Shown piece by piece: positions 1 through 6,412 of a stretch of 7,354 nucleotides of DNA. A program made the position numbers and the translations under genes. How positions within the stretch are numbered: position 1 is the stretch's first letter; each line of letters starts with the position of its first letter. Below the pieces are notes generated by a model, which worked only from the letters and a program-made list of their open reading frames with translations, ran no database searches and had not been told where the DNA came from. Source of the stretch: an uncultured Erysipelotrichaceae bacterium (GTDB lineage Bacteria > Bacillota_I > Bacilli_A > Erysipelotrichales > Coprobacillaceae); assembly GCA_910588075.1 (NCBI GenBank), contig CAJUOS010000069.1, positions 1 through 7,354 on the forward strand. Reading direction: 5' to 3'.

Positions 1-51
1 AGCTATCTCTCGATAACTATCCCTTAATCCTCCACTCTTGACACGGAGCCC
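1..51 (-). other. Unidentified GC-richer edge segment, possible structured RNA or gene fragment
   Basis: About 48% GC over the first 50 bases, against roughly 30% for the rest of the window. Read on the minus strand it can fold into two successive hairpins. In the first, bases 48-43 pair with 35-30 (CUCCGU with GUGGAG, two G-U pairs). In the second, bases 18-12 pair with 7-1 (AGUUAUC with GAUAGCU, one G-U pair) around a GAGA tetraloop of the GNRA type. The three wobble pairs would be mismatches on the plus strand, which slightly favours a minus-strand RNA. One minus-strand frame is also open through to the edge, so it could be part of a coding or mobile sequence. It lies just beyond the stop of the ABC transporter. 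No family was recognised and the window edge cuts it off. Confidence 0.3.
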
Positions 52-64
52 TTTTTTTATTTTT

Positions 65-1801
65 TTATTTTTCTTTAAATTGCATATTATATAAATGCGC
101 ATATTGCCCATTTAACTTTAATAAATCTTCATGATTACCTTCTTCCTCAATTCCTCTTTCTGTCAATACACAAATTCTTTTTGCATTTTTTATTGTTGAT
201 AATCTATGAGCAATCACAAATGTTGTACGATTTTTAGCTAATGATTCTAAAGATTGTTGTACAATATGTTCACTTTCATTATCTAAAGCACTTGTTGCTT
301 CATCAAAAATAAGTATTGGTGGATTTTTAAGAAAGACCCTTGCAATAGATAATCTTTGTTTTTGCCCACCTGATAATTTAACACCTCTTTGTCCACAGTC
401 AGTATGATACCCTTCAGGTAATTCCATAATAAAATCATGAGCATTCGCTTTTCTAGCAGCTTCTATGACTTCCTCATCAGTTGCGTTAAACTTTCCATAA
501 CGAATATTATCCATAATTGTTCCAGCAAATAAATAAACATCTTGTTGAACAATCCCAATATTTTGTCTTAAAGAAGACAATTTCACATCTTTTATATCTT
601 GTCCATCTATCAAAATTTGACCACAAGTTACTTCATAAAAACGTGGCAATAAAGAACAAATTGTTGTTTTTCCAACTCCTGATGATCCAACCAATGCGAC
701 ATAATCTCCAGGTTCAACATGAAGATTAATATCATCAAAAACATAATCACTTTTACTATTATATCTAAATCCAACATGCTGAAAAGTAATATCTCCTTGA
801 ACATTTTTTAATTCAAAAGCATTTGGACTATCTTGTATATCTGGTTGAATTTCCAATATTTCCATAAATCGTTCAAAACCTGTTGCACCTTCTTGGAATT
901 GTTCAGTAAAGTTGATTAATTTTTTTACAGGATCAATTAAGTTTGTTATATACAAAATAAATGCAATTAAATCAGGGGTATTTATACGTTGTTCACTTAT
1001 AAACAAAGCTCCAAAGAAAATAACTGCAAATGTAATTGTACTTATAAAGATACCTAACCCTGAATGATACTTTGCCATATATAAATAACTATTACGTTTA
1101 CTATCTACAAATCTTCTATTCTCAACTTGAAATTTATCCATTTCTTCATTTTCGTTTGCAAAACTTTTAACAACTCTTATTCCTGATAAATTATCTTCAA
1201 TACGTGCATTAATATCCCCTATTCTTTGTTTATTACGCTTAAATGCTTTTTTCATCTTACGATTATAATAATATGCAAAAGCTCCCATAACAGGAATAAA
1301 TGCAAAAACAATGAAAGTTAAGGGAACATTTATTGTCATTAAAATTATAAATGCTCCAACAAACTTAATAAAAGAGATAACAATATCTTCTGGTCCATGA
1401 TGATATAGTTCAGTTAATGAAAAAATATCATTTGTAATACGTGACATCAATTGTCCTGTCTTTTGTTCATCATAAAAAGAAAAAGATAATTTTTGATAAT
1501 GCTCAAATAATTCATTTCTAATATCTCTTTCCATATATGTTCCCATCACATGACCTTGATAAGTTACATAAAAGTTACACAGAAATTCTATAATAATTAA
1601 TCCAATCCCTAAAAGTCCTAATTGATAAATTTTTTGCATTTGAATAGGTTCTTGTACTAAAATCACACCTGTTACATATCTTGTAATCATTGGATATGCT
1701 AAAGTAATTCCAGCAGCTACCATTGCACAGAACATATCTGTAAAAAACAAACATTTATATGGTTTGTAATAAGATAAAAATTTCTTAAATCTTCCTTTCA
1801 T
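65..1801 (-). CDS. ABC transporter, fused permease and ATP-binding protein (MsbA/BmrA-type half-transporter)
   Basis: A 578-residue half-transporter expected to form a dimer in the cytoplasmic membrane and export a lipid, drug or peptide; the substrate cannot be read from sequence. Residues about 15-305 form the six-helix transmembrane domain, including a coupling-helix stretch (FYDEQKTGQLMSRITND, 109-125). The nucleotide-binding domain shows Walker A GSSGVGKTT (372-380), Q-loop Q420, signature LSGGQ (476-480), Walker B ILIFDE with catalytic E501, D-loop SALD (504-507) and switch H532, so it should hydrolyse ATP. Length is normal for the family. The frame is open 22 codons further upstream, but the ATG at 1801 has AAGGAG (1811-1816) nine bases before it, and the extra peptide would cover the promoter. 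No partner half-transporter is adjacent, so a homodimer is likely, although a partner left of the window is possible. Confidence 0.93.
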   Translation of the reverse strand: MKGRFKKFLSYYKPYKCLFFTDMFCAMVAAGITLAYPMITRYVTGVILVQEPIQMQKIYQLGLLGIGLIIIEFLCNFYVTYQGHVMGTYMERDIRNELFEHYQKLSFSFYDEQKTGQLMSRITNDIFSLTELYHHGPEDIVISFIKFVGAFIILMTINVPLTFIVFAFIPVMGAFAYYYNRKMKKAFKRNKQRIGDINARIEDNLSGIRVVKSFANENEEMDKFQVENRRFVDSKRNSYLYMAKYHSGLGIFISTITFAVIFFGALFISEQRINTPDLIAFILYITNLIDPVKKLINFTEQFQEGATGFERFMEILEIQPDIQDSPNAFELKNVQGDITFQHVGFRYNSKSDYVFDDINLHVEPGDYVALVGSSGVGKTTICSLLPRFYEVTCGQILIDGQDIKDVKLSSLRQNIGIVQQDVYLFAGTIMDNIRYGKFNATDEEVIEAARKANAHDFIMELPEGYHTDCGQRGVKLSGGQKQRLSIARVFLKNPPILIFDEATSALDNESEHIVQQSLESLAKNRTTFVIAHRLSTIKNAKRICVLTERGIEEEGNHEDLLKLNGQYAHLYNMQFKEK

Positions 1802-1829
1802 CTTTTTCAACTCCTTTAACTTTACATAT

Positions 1830-1859
1830 TTTATACGAAAAAATATTATTCGTCTACAA
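1830..1859 (-). promoter_or_regulatory. Probable sigma-A promoter of the ABC transporter gene
   Basis: The candidate -10 is TATAAA (1830-1835) and the candidate -35 is TTGTAG (1854-1859), 18 bp apart. The -35 is poor (3 of 6). Transcription would begin near 1823, leaving a leader of about 20 bases that holds the AAGGAG ribosome site. The spacer contains an inverted repeat, ACGAA (1835-1839) and TTCGT (1849-1853), that could be an operator. Confidence 0.4.
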
Positions 1860-1869
1860 AAAAGCAATG

Positions 1870-1909
1870 AAAAAGAATAAACAATTTTATATCTAATTAT
1901 TTATTCTTT
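1870..1909 (-). terminator. AT-rich intrinsic terminator after the phosphate cotransporter gene
   Basis: A 15-bp stem (1895-1909 with 1872-1886, one G-U pair on the minus strand) encloses an 8-base loop and runs into five T residues on the minus strand (1870-1874). It begins five bases after the stop codon at 1915. The stem has few G-C pairs, so it may be leaky, but its length and placement fit termination and separate the gene from the ABC transporter. Confidence 0.6.
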
Positions 1910-1914
1910 ACATA

Positions 1915-3627
1915 TTATAAAATATATTCAGCTGGATCAAAATGCTCTTCCTCTAATAATCTACTAATTTCTTCACTATCATCATTTAATATAGAGAAAG
2001 CAATATTTGTAGCATGATCCCCAACTCTCTCCAAAGCTGCAACTAAATCAGAATATAGCATTCCTTCTCTAGGGGCAGTTTCTTTTCTTTTTATATCTTT
2101 CAAATATGCTTTTTGAAGCATATCTTCTCTTTGATCAACTAAATCCTCAATTTTTAATATCTCACTTAAATGATCTAAAGATTTTTGAGTAAACATCTCT
2201 AAACTTAATTCTAATTCAGAATTAACCATAGTTAATAATTCCCTAATTTCTGTTTTATGCTCTTCTGTAAAACGATAATTCTTCTTTTCACATGTTAATG
2301 TAATATTCGAAATAGTTCTTGCATGATCCCCTATTCTTTCTAAATCAGCAATAACATGAAATAAAGGTCCAACCATTCTTCTATCTTCATCAGGTAATGG
2401 AAGTTGATTAATATGATTTAAATATTCAAATATAGCATGATTCAAAAAATCAATATGCTCTTCATTTTTATTAATTGTATCAATTGTTGATATATCTACC
2501 TCTAAAAAAGAATTAACAGCAATATTTAGATTCGTTCTACTTATCTCTGCCATACGTTCAACTTCATGAATAACCTGTGGAATAGCAACTGTTGAAGAAA
2601 AAGTAATTTGTGGTCCTATGTATTGTAATCCAAAACCTTCCTCTTTATCATCTTTCTTATCTGGAAGAATAATAGTTGTTAACTTTACAATTTGTTTATA
2701 GAAAGGTAGTACTATCAATATTTGGAATATTTTAAATATAGTATTTGAATATGCAACATCCTTACCAAGTGCAGATGATAATGCAGTTCCAGTAGCATGT
2801 GCAGACCCTGTTAAATTAGTAATGAAAGCAATCATTTGTGGCATAAATACTGCTAACAATATACCCATAACAACAGTTCCAATGATATTAATTGTCAAAT
2901 GAATAGCAGCTGCTCTTTTGGCATTGACACTTCCTCCAAGACTAGCTAGAATGGCTGAAACACAACATCCAATATTACATCCCAAAGTCAAATAAAATGA
3001 CATTTCAAGTGAAACAAGTCCTTGAGATGCAAGAACAATCAAAATACCTACCATAGCTGAAGCACTTTGTAATACTGCTGTAACAACAATTCCAATAAAC
3101 ACAGCTAAAATTGGATTAGTAAGAGATGTTAATGTATCAACAACAATTGGAGAACTTCTCATAGCTTCCATTGCTGTGGACATAGAAGTTAAACCAACAA
3201 ATAAAATCCCAAACCCTAAAACAACTTGACCAATATTTTGTATAATTTGCTTTTTACAAAACTGCACCATGATAACCCCTAAAAAAACAATAAGAGGTGC
3301 AATTTCAGATAAATTAATTGTCATTAATAGACCAGTAGCAGTTGTTCCAATATTAGCTCCCATAATAATTCCAGAAGCCTGAAATAAATTCATTAACTCA
3401 GCATTAACAAAACTAACAACAAGTACAGTTGTTGCTGAAGAAGATTGAATAACAGCTGTAAAAAAAAGTCCTACCAATGTTCCTATAACTACATTTTTTG
3501 TCATTTTTTCCAATATATTACGTAATTTAGCCCCAGCAACATTCGTTAAGCCGTCACTCATCAACTTCATTCCATAAAGAAATAAACCTAGCCCCCCAGC
3601 TAAAGAGAACACTAATATCAAGCTCAT
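1915..3627 (-). CDS. Na+/phosphate cotransporter family protein (NptA/YjbB type, COG1283) with C-terminal PhoU-like domain
   Basis: A 570-residue membrane protein of the Na/Pi cotransporter family. Residues about 1-320 hold two inverted-type membrane repeats, each with a Q-S-rich motif and a GxNIG motif: QSSSATT (61-67) with GANIGTT (90-96), and QSASA (187-191) with GCNIG (216-220). Residues about 345-560 form a helical PhoU-like region with paired motifs DLERIGDHA (428-436) and ALERVGDHATNI (531-542), the type of acidic motif that binds metal in PhoU. The predicted role is sodium-coupled phosphate movement; bacterial members have been linked to uptake or to efflux, so direction is uncertain. 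The frame opens at an ATG at 3642, but that ATG lies in the ribosome site; GAGGAGG is followed by the ATG at 3627 at a normal distance, so I start there. An 11-bp repeat array upstream suggests phosphate control. Confidence 0.9.
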   Translation of the reverse strand: MSLILVFSLAGGLGLFLYGMKLMSDGLTNVAGAKLRNILEKMTKNVVIGTLVGLFFTAVIQSSSATTVLVVSFVNAELMNLFQASGIIMGANIGTTATGLLMTINLSEIAPLIVFLGVIMVQFCKKQIIQNIGQVVLGFGILFVGLTSMSTAMEAMRSSPIVVDTLTSLTNPILAVFIGIVVTAVLQSASAMVGILIVLASQGLVSLEMSFYLTLGCNIGCCVSAILASLGGSVNAKRAAAIHLTINIIGTVVMGILLAVFMPQMIAFITNLTGSAHATGTALSSALGKDVAYSNTIFKIFQILIVLPFYKQIVKLTTIILPDKKDDKEEGFGLQYIGPQITFSSTVAIPQVIHEVERMAEISRTNLNIAVNSFLEVDISTIDTINKNEEHIDFLNHAIFEYLNHINQLPLPDEDRRMVGPLFHVIADLERIGDHARTISNITLTCEKKNYRFTEEHKTEIRELLTMVNSELELSLEMFTQKSLDHLSEILKIEDLVDQREDMLQKAYLKDIKRKETAPREGMLYSDLVAALERVGDHATNIAFSILNDDSEEISRLLEEEHFDPAEYIL

Positions 3628-3672
3628 AAACGCCCTCCTCATTTTCCTATCATATATAACGCCTTAATAAAT

Positions 3673-3701
3673 ATTATACTATATGATTCCACAAAAAGAA
3701 A
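3673..3701 (-). promoter_or_regulatory. Probable promoter of the phosphate cotransporter gene
   Basis: A perfect -10 TATAAT lies at 3673-3678. At 17 bp spacing the -35 is TTTCTT (3696-3701), only 2 of 6 matches to TTGACA, as expected for a promoter that needs an activator. The start of transcription would be near 3666, about 38 bases before the ATG at 3627. The direct-repeat array begins a few bases upstream of this -35. Confidence 0.6.
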
Positions 3702-3704
3702 CAA

Positions 3705-3748
3705 AGTTTTTACATTTTCTTAGCATATCCCTTACATAATCTTAACAT
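3705..3748 (-). promoter_or_regulatory. Four 11-bp direct repeats, candidate Pho box (PhoP/PhoB-type response regulator site)
   Basis: Read on the plus strand, hexamers TTTACA (3709), TTAGCA (3720), CTTACA (3731) and TTAACA (3742) recur at exactly 11-bp steps. Two fit TTWACA fully and two match five of six. On the coding strand the same units begin ATGTTAAG, ATGTAAGG, ATGCTAAG and ATGTAAAA. PhoP of Bacillus subtilis binds TT(A/T)ACA-like repeats with this period, one helical turn, as does the PhoB family in general. The array sits at about -39 to -82 from the inferred start, next to a weak -35, in front of a phosphate transporter gene. The regulator assignment is inference. The same DNA also lies downstream of the nitroreductase gene. 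Confidence 0.55.
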
Positions 3749-3796
3749 TTAAATATGCATAAACACAAAATAAATTTATATTTATGACAAAATAAT

Positions 3797-4330
3797 TTAA
3801 TAAAACTTTGTAATTTCTTCAACTGTCTTTCTTTTTGGCATTGATGGTTCAATATCTTGATATCCTACTCCAATAACACTAACAATAGATTCTGAAACAG
3901 GTATGTTCAAAAGTTCACTTATTTTTTTGGCATCTCTAATTCCCATAATCAATGTTGATAAACCAAGTTCTGTTGCTTTTAAAATAAGATTCATATTATG
4001 TAATCCACAATCATAATACCCCCAACCATTTTCTAGTTCATTACAAGCTTCTCCATTCCTTTCATATCCAGAACGATTAAGAATAATAGTAGAAATAATA
4101 AGAATTGGAGCATCCTTCACATTATTTTGATTAAACTCTGGAAGACATTGTTTCACTTGTTGGAGCATATCATCACTTTGTACAACATAATATCTTGTTA
4201 CTTGTGAATTTTTCCAAGAAGGAGCTAAAATAGCTGCCTCAATTATTTTTTCAAGATCCTTTTTTTCAACTGGTTTCTTTAAATATTTTCTAATACTTCT
4301 TCTTGATTCTAAAACTTTTTGTAATTCCAT
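3797..4330 (-). CDS. Nitroreductase family protein (small FMN-dependent oxidoreductase)
   Basis: A 177-residue cytoplasmic flavoprotein of the nitroreductase superfamily, expected to bind FMN as a dimer and to reduce nitro, quinone or other acceptors with NAD(P)H; the true substrate is unknown. The N-terminal RRSIRKY (10-16) is the usual phosphate-binding motif for FMN, followed by APSWKNSQ (36-43), the central GLSTLIMG (123-130) and IGVGY (153-157), and the family's terminal PKRK (165-168). Length is at the short end of the family. The frame can begin at GTG 4345, but GAGGG eight bases before the ATG at 4330 favours the latter. It has its own extended -10 promoter. No convincing terminator was seen after its stop, so some transcripts may continue into the phosphate cotransporter gene. 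Confidence 0.9.
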   Translation of the reverse strand: MELQKVLESRRSIRKYLKKPVEKKDLEKIIEAAILAPSWKNSQVTRYYVVQSDDMLQQVKQCLPEFNQNNVKDAPILIISTIILNRSGYERNGEACNELENGWGYYDCGLHNMNLILKATELGLSTLIMGIRDAKKISELLNIPVSESIVSVIGVGYQDIEPSMPKRKTVEEITKFY

Positions 4331-4365
4331 AATAATGACCCTCACTTCTATATAATATAAAAATA

Positions 4366-4394
4366 ATTATAACATAAAAAGTCTAGAAATTCAT
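4366..4394 (-). promoter_or_regulatory. Extended -10 promoter of the nitroreductase gene
   Basis: The extended -10 TGTTATAAT (4366-4374) matches TGnTATAAT exactly. At 17 bp the -35 would be ATGAAT (4389-4394), 3 of 6. Upstream promoter DNA therefore overlaps the htpG terminator hairpin. Transcription would begin near 4359, about 29 bases before the ATG. Confidence 0.65.
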
Positions 4395-4403
4395 CTAGAC
4401 TTT
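4376..4403 (-). terminator. Intrinsic terminator of htpG
   Basis: A perfect 10-bp stem, AAAGTCTAGA (4394-4403 on the minus strand) with its complement at 4378-4387, and a 6-base loop. Five T residues end the structure on the minus strand (4376-4380). It starts five bases after the htpG stop codon and overlaps the promoter of the next gene. Confidence 0.85.
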
Positions 4404-4408
4404 CCTTT

Positions 4409-6304
4409 CTATTTATTAGCATCAACCATTAATTGACAAATTTGATTAGAAAATTCTACTGGATCATCAATACTAAAACCTTCAATTAATAAAGCTTGAT
4501 TAAATAATAATGATGCATAATCCTTAACTTTTTCTTGATCCTTTTGAAATACAGATTGTAAAGCATTAAAAATAGCATGATGAGGATTAATTTCCAATAT
4601 TCTACCAGCTTTAACATTTTGTCCATCTGGCATTTGATTTAAAACCTTTTCCATTTCAAATGAAACACCTTCTCCACTTACTAAACATACTGGATGCGTT
4701 TTTAAACGTGATGATATTTTTACATCTTGAACTTGATCTTTTAAGACATCTTTTAATGTTTCCAATAAATCTTTATTATCCTCATTAACTTTTTCAAGTT
4801 CTTTCTTTTCTTCCTCATTATCAATATCTAAATTACCTTGATTAATATTCTTAAAAGGTTTTTCTTGATAATCTCTTAACATTTGAATACAGAACTCATC
4901 TACATTATCAGTCAAATATAAAATATCAAATCCTTTATCCTTTAACATTTCTACTGTTGGTAAATGATCAATTCTATCATTTGTTTCTCCACTTGCAAAG
5001 AAAATCTCTTTTTGATCGTCTTTCATCGCTTCAACATATTCTTTTAAAGTAATATATTTTTTTTGAACTGCACTATAATATAATAATAAATCTTGTAATT
5101 TATCTTTTAACATTCCATAACTATTATAAATGCCAAACTTTAATTGTAATCCAAAATTCTTAAAAAATTCTTCATATGTTTCTCTATCATTTTTCAACAT
5201 TTTTTCTAATTCATTTTGAATACGTTTTTCAATCTTATCAGCAATAATTTTAAGTTGTCTATCATGTTGTAACATTTCTCTTGAAATATTTAATGATAAA
5301 TCCTGTGAATCAACTAATCCTTTTACAAATCTAAAATGTTCAGGAACTAAATCAGAAGCCTTATCCATAATAAAGACACCTCGAGAATAAAGTTGCAACC
5401 CTTTTTCATAATCTTGTGAATAGTAATTCATAGGTGTTTGTGAAGGAATAAATAATAATGAGTCATAAGAAATTGTTCCTTCTACACTATTATGCATAAC
5501 TTTTAAAGGATCACTAAAATCATTAAATTTATCTTTATAAAATTCATTATATTCTTCTTCAGTAATCTCTTTCTTTGGTCTTTTCCATAAAGGAACCATT
5601 GAATTTAATGTTTTATTTTCAATAACTTGTTCATATTCATCACTATCTTCTTTCTTTTTAGAAGTTGTCATATCCATTTTAATAGCATAATGAACATAAT
5701 CTGAATATTTCTTTATTAATCTTTGAATTTCATATTCATCAAGATATTGATCATAATTTTCATCTTCTGTATTTTCTTTTAAAAACAAGTTAATTCTTGT
5801 TCCATGATCAGGATATTCACATTCATTAATAGAATAACCATCAGTTGTATCAGAAATCCACATATAAGCTTGATCTTCTCCAAATTTTTTAGAAATAACT
5901 TCAACCTTATTAGCAACCATAAATGCAGAATAAAAACCAACACCAAATTGTCCAATAATATCAACATCATTTTGCCCTTTTTCTAAAGCTTTTTTAAATT
6001 CCAATGAACCAGAATTAGCAATTGTTCCAAGATGTTCTTCAAGTTCTTGAGCATTCATTCCTATTCCTTGATCAATAATTGATAACATACGATGATCTTT
6101 ATTTATAACAAGTTGAATAGATAAATCCTCTCTAGAAATTCCATTTAAATTTTCAGTTAATGCTTTATAATATAATTTATCAGAAGCATCACTTGCATTA
6201 GAAATTAATTCTCTTAAAAATATTTCTTTGTGTGTATAAATTGAATTAATCATCAAATCTAATAATCTTTGTGATTCTGCTTTAAATTGTTTTTTTTCTA
6301 CCAT
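4409..6304 (-). CDS. htpG: Molecular chaperone HtpG (bacterial Hsp90)
   Basis: A 631-residue cytosolic Hsp90 homodimer that uses ATP to remodel client proteins under stress, with DnaK in known systems. The N-terminal GHKL ATPase domain shows FLRELISNASDA (29-40, catalytic E32), DQGIGM (78-83), GTIANSGS (93-100) and the lid segment GQFGVGFYSAF (118-128). The middle domain includes VPLW (237-240) and LNISREMLQ (338-346), whose R342 corresponds to the ATP-sensing arginine. The C-terminal dimerisation domain carries INPHHAIFNAL (572-582). There is no eukaryotic charged linker or MEEVD tail, and length is normal for HtpG. The frame opens at GTG 6313, but AAGGAG (6313-6318) lies eight bases before the ATG at 6304, so that ATG is chosen. 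Two CIRCE operators at the promoter indicate repression by HrcA and induction by heat or misfolded protein. Confidence 0.98.
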   Translation of the reverse strand: MVEKKQFKAESQRLLDLMINSIYTHKEIFLRELISNASDASDKLYYKALTENLNGISREDLSIQLVINKDHRMLSIIDQGIGMNAQELEEHLGTIANSGSLEFKKALEKGQNDVDIIGQFGVGFYSAFMVANKVEVISKKFGEDQAYMWISDTTDGYSINECEYPDHGTRINLFLKENTEDENYDQYLDEYEIQRLIKKYSDYVHYAIKMDMTTSKKKEDSDEYEQVIENKTLNSMVPLWKRPKKEITEEEYNEFYKDKFNDFSDPLKVMHNSVEGTISYDSLLFIPSQTPMNYYSQDYEKGLQLYSRGVFIMDKASDLVPEHFRFVKGLVDSQDLSLNISREMLQHDRQLKIIADKIEKRIQNELEKMLKNDRETYEEFFKNFGLQLKFGIYNSYGMLKDKLQDLLLYYSAVQKKYITLKEYVEAMKDDQKEIFFASGETNDRIDHLPTVEMLKDKGFDILYLTDNVDEFCIQMLRDYQEKPFKNINQGNLDIDNEEEKKELEKVNEDNKDLLETLKDVLKDQVQDVKISSRLKTHPVCLVSGEGVSFEMEKVLNQMPDGQNVKAGRILEINPHHAIFNALQSVFQKDQEKVKDYASLLFNQALLIEGFSIDDPVEFSNQICQLMVDANK

Positions 6305-6320
6305 GATTTCCACTCCTTCT

Positions 6321-6347
6321 TTAGCACTCTTTAAAGTTATGTGCTAA
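6321..6347 (-). promoter_or_regulatory. CIRCE operator (HrcA binding site), promoter-proximal copy
   Basis: TTAGCACTC, nine bases, then ATGTGCTAA, compared with the consensus TTAGCACTC-N9-GAGTGCTAA: the first arm is perfect and the second matches 7 of 9. It covers the inferred transcription start and 5' leader, just before the AAGGAG ribosome site. The leader RNA could also fold as a hairpin here. Confidence 0.9.
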
Positions 6348-6351
6348 TAGT

Positions 6352-6380
6352 ATATTACACCTTTGTATTAGCACTGTCAA
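6352..6380 (-). promoter_or_regulatory. Sigma-A promoter of htpG
   Basis: A perfect -35 TTGACA (6375-6380), a 17-bp spacer and -10 TAATAT (6352-6357, 4 of 6 with TATAAT). Transcription would begin near 6345, inside the proximal CIRCE. The -35 lies inside the distal CIRCE, so HrcA bound at either site should block RNA polymerase. Confidence 0.8.
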
Positions 6381-6394
6381 TATATAAGTGCTAA
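6368..6394 (-). promoter_or_regulatory. CIRCE operator (HrcA binding site), distal copy overlapping the -35
   Basis: TTAGCACTG, nine bases, then AAGTGCTAA: 8 of 9 consensus bases in each arm with the exact N9 spacer. It contains the whole TTGACA -35 element of htpG. Its centre is 47 bp from that of the proximal copy. Confidence 0.9.
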
Positions 6395-6412
6395 TTTATA
6401 AAAAAGAATTTT

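Noticed and set aside
517..729. 70-codon plus-strand open frame
   Set aside because: It lies fully inside the ATP-binding domain of the ABC transporter on the other strand and has no family motif, so it is a shadow frame.
3758..3786. CATAAA...TTTATG inverted repeat as terminator of the nitroreductase gene
   Set aside because: Only a 6-bp A/T-rich stem with a 17-base loop and no following T run; not convincing.
5779..5986. Short open frames on both strands (5779-5970 minus, 5804-5986 plus)
   Set aside because: Both lie inside the conserved N-terminal part of htpG; compositional shadows of an AT-rich gene.
6396..6412. A-run/T-run stem just after the radical SAM stop as a terminator
   Set aside because: A stem of A-T pairs only with a three-base loop; such runs are common by chance here and there is no G-C core.
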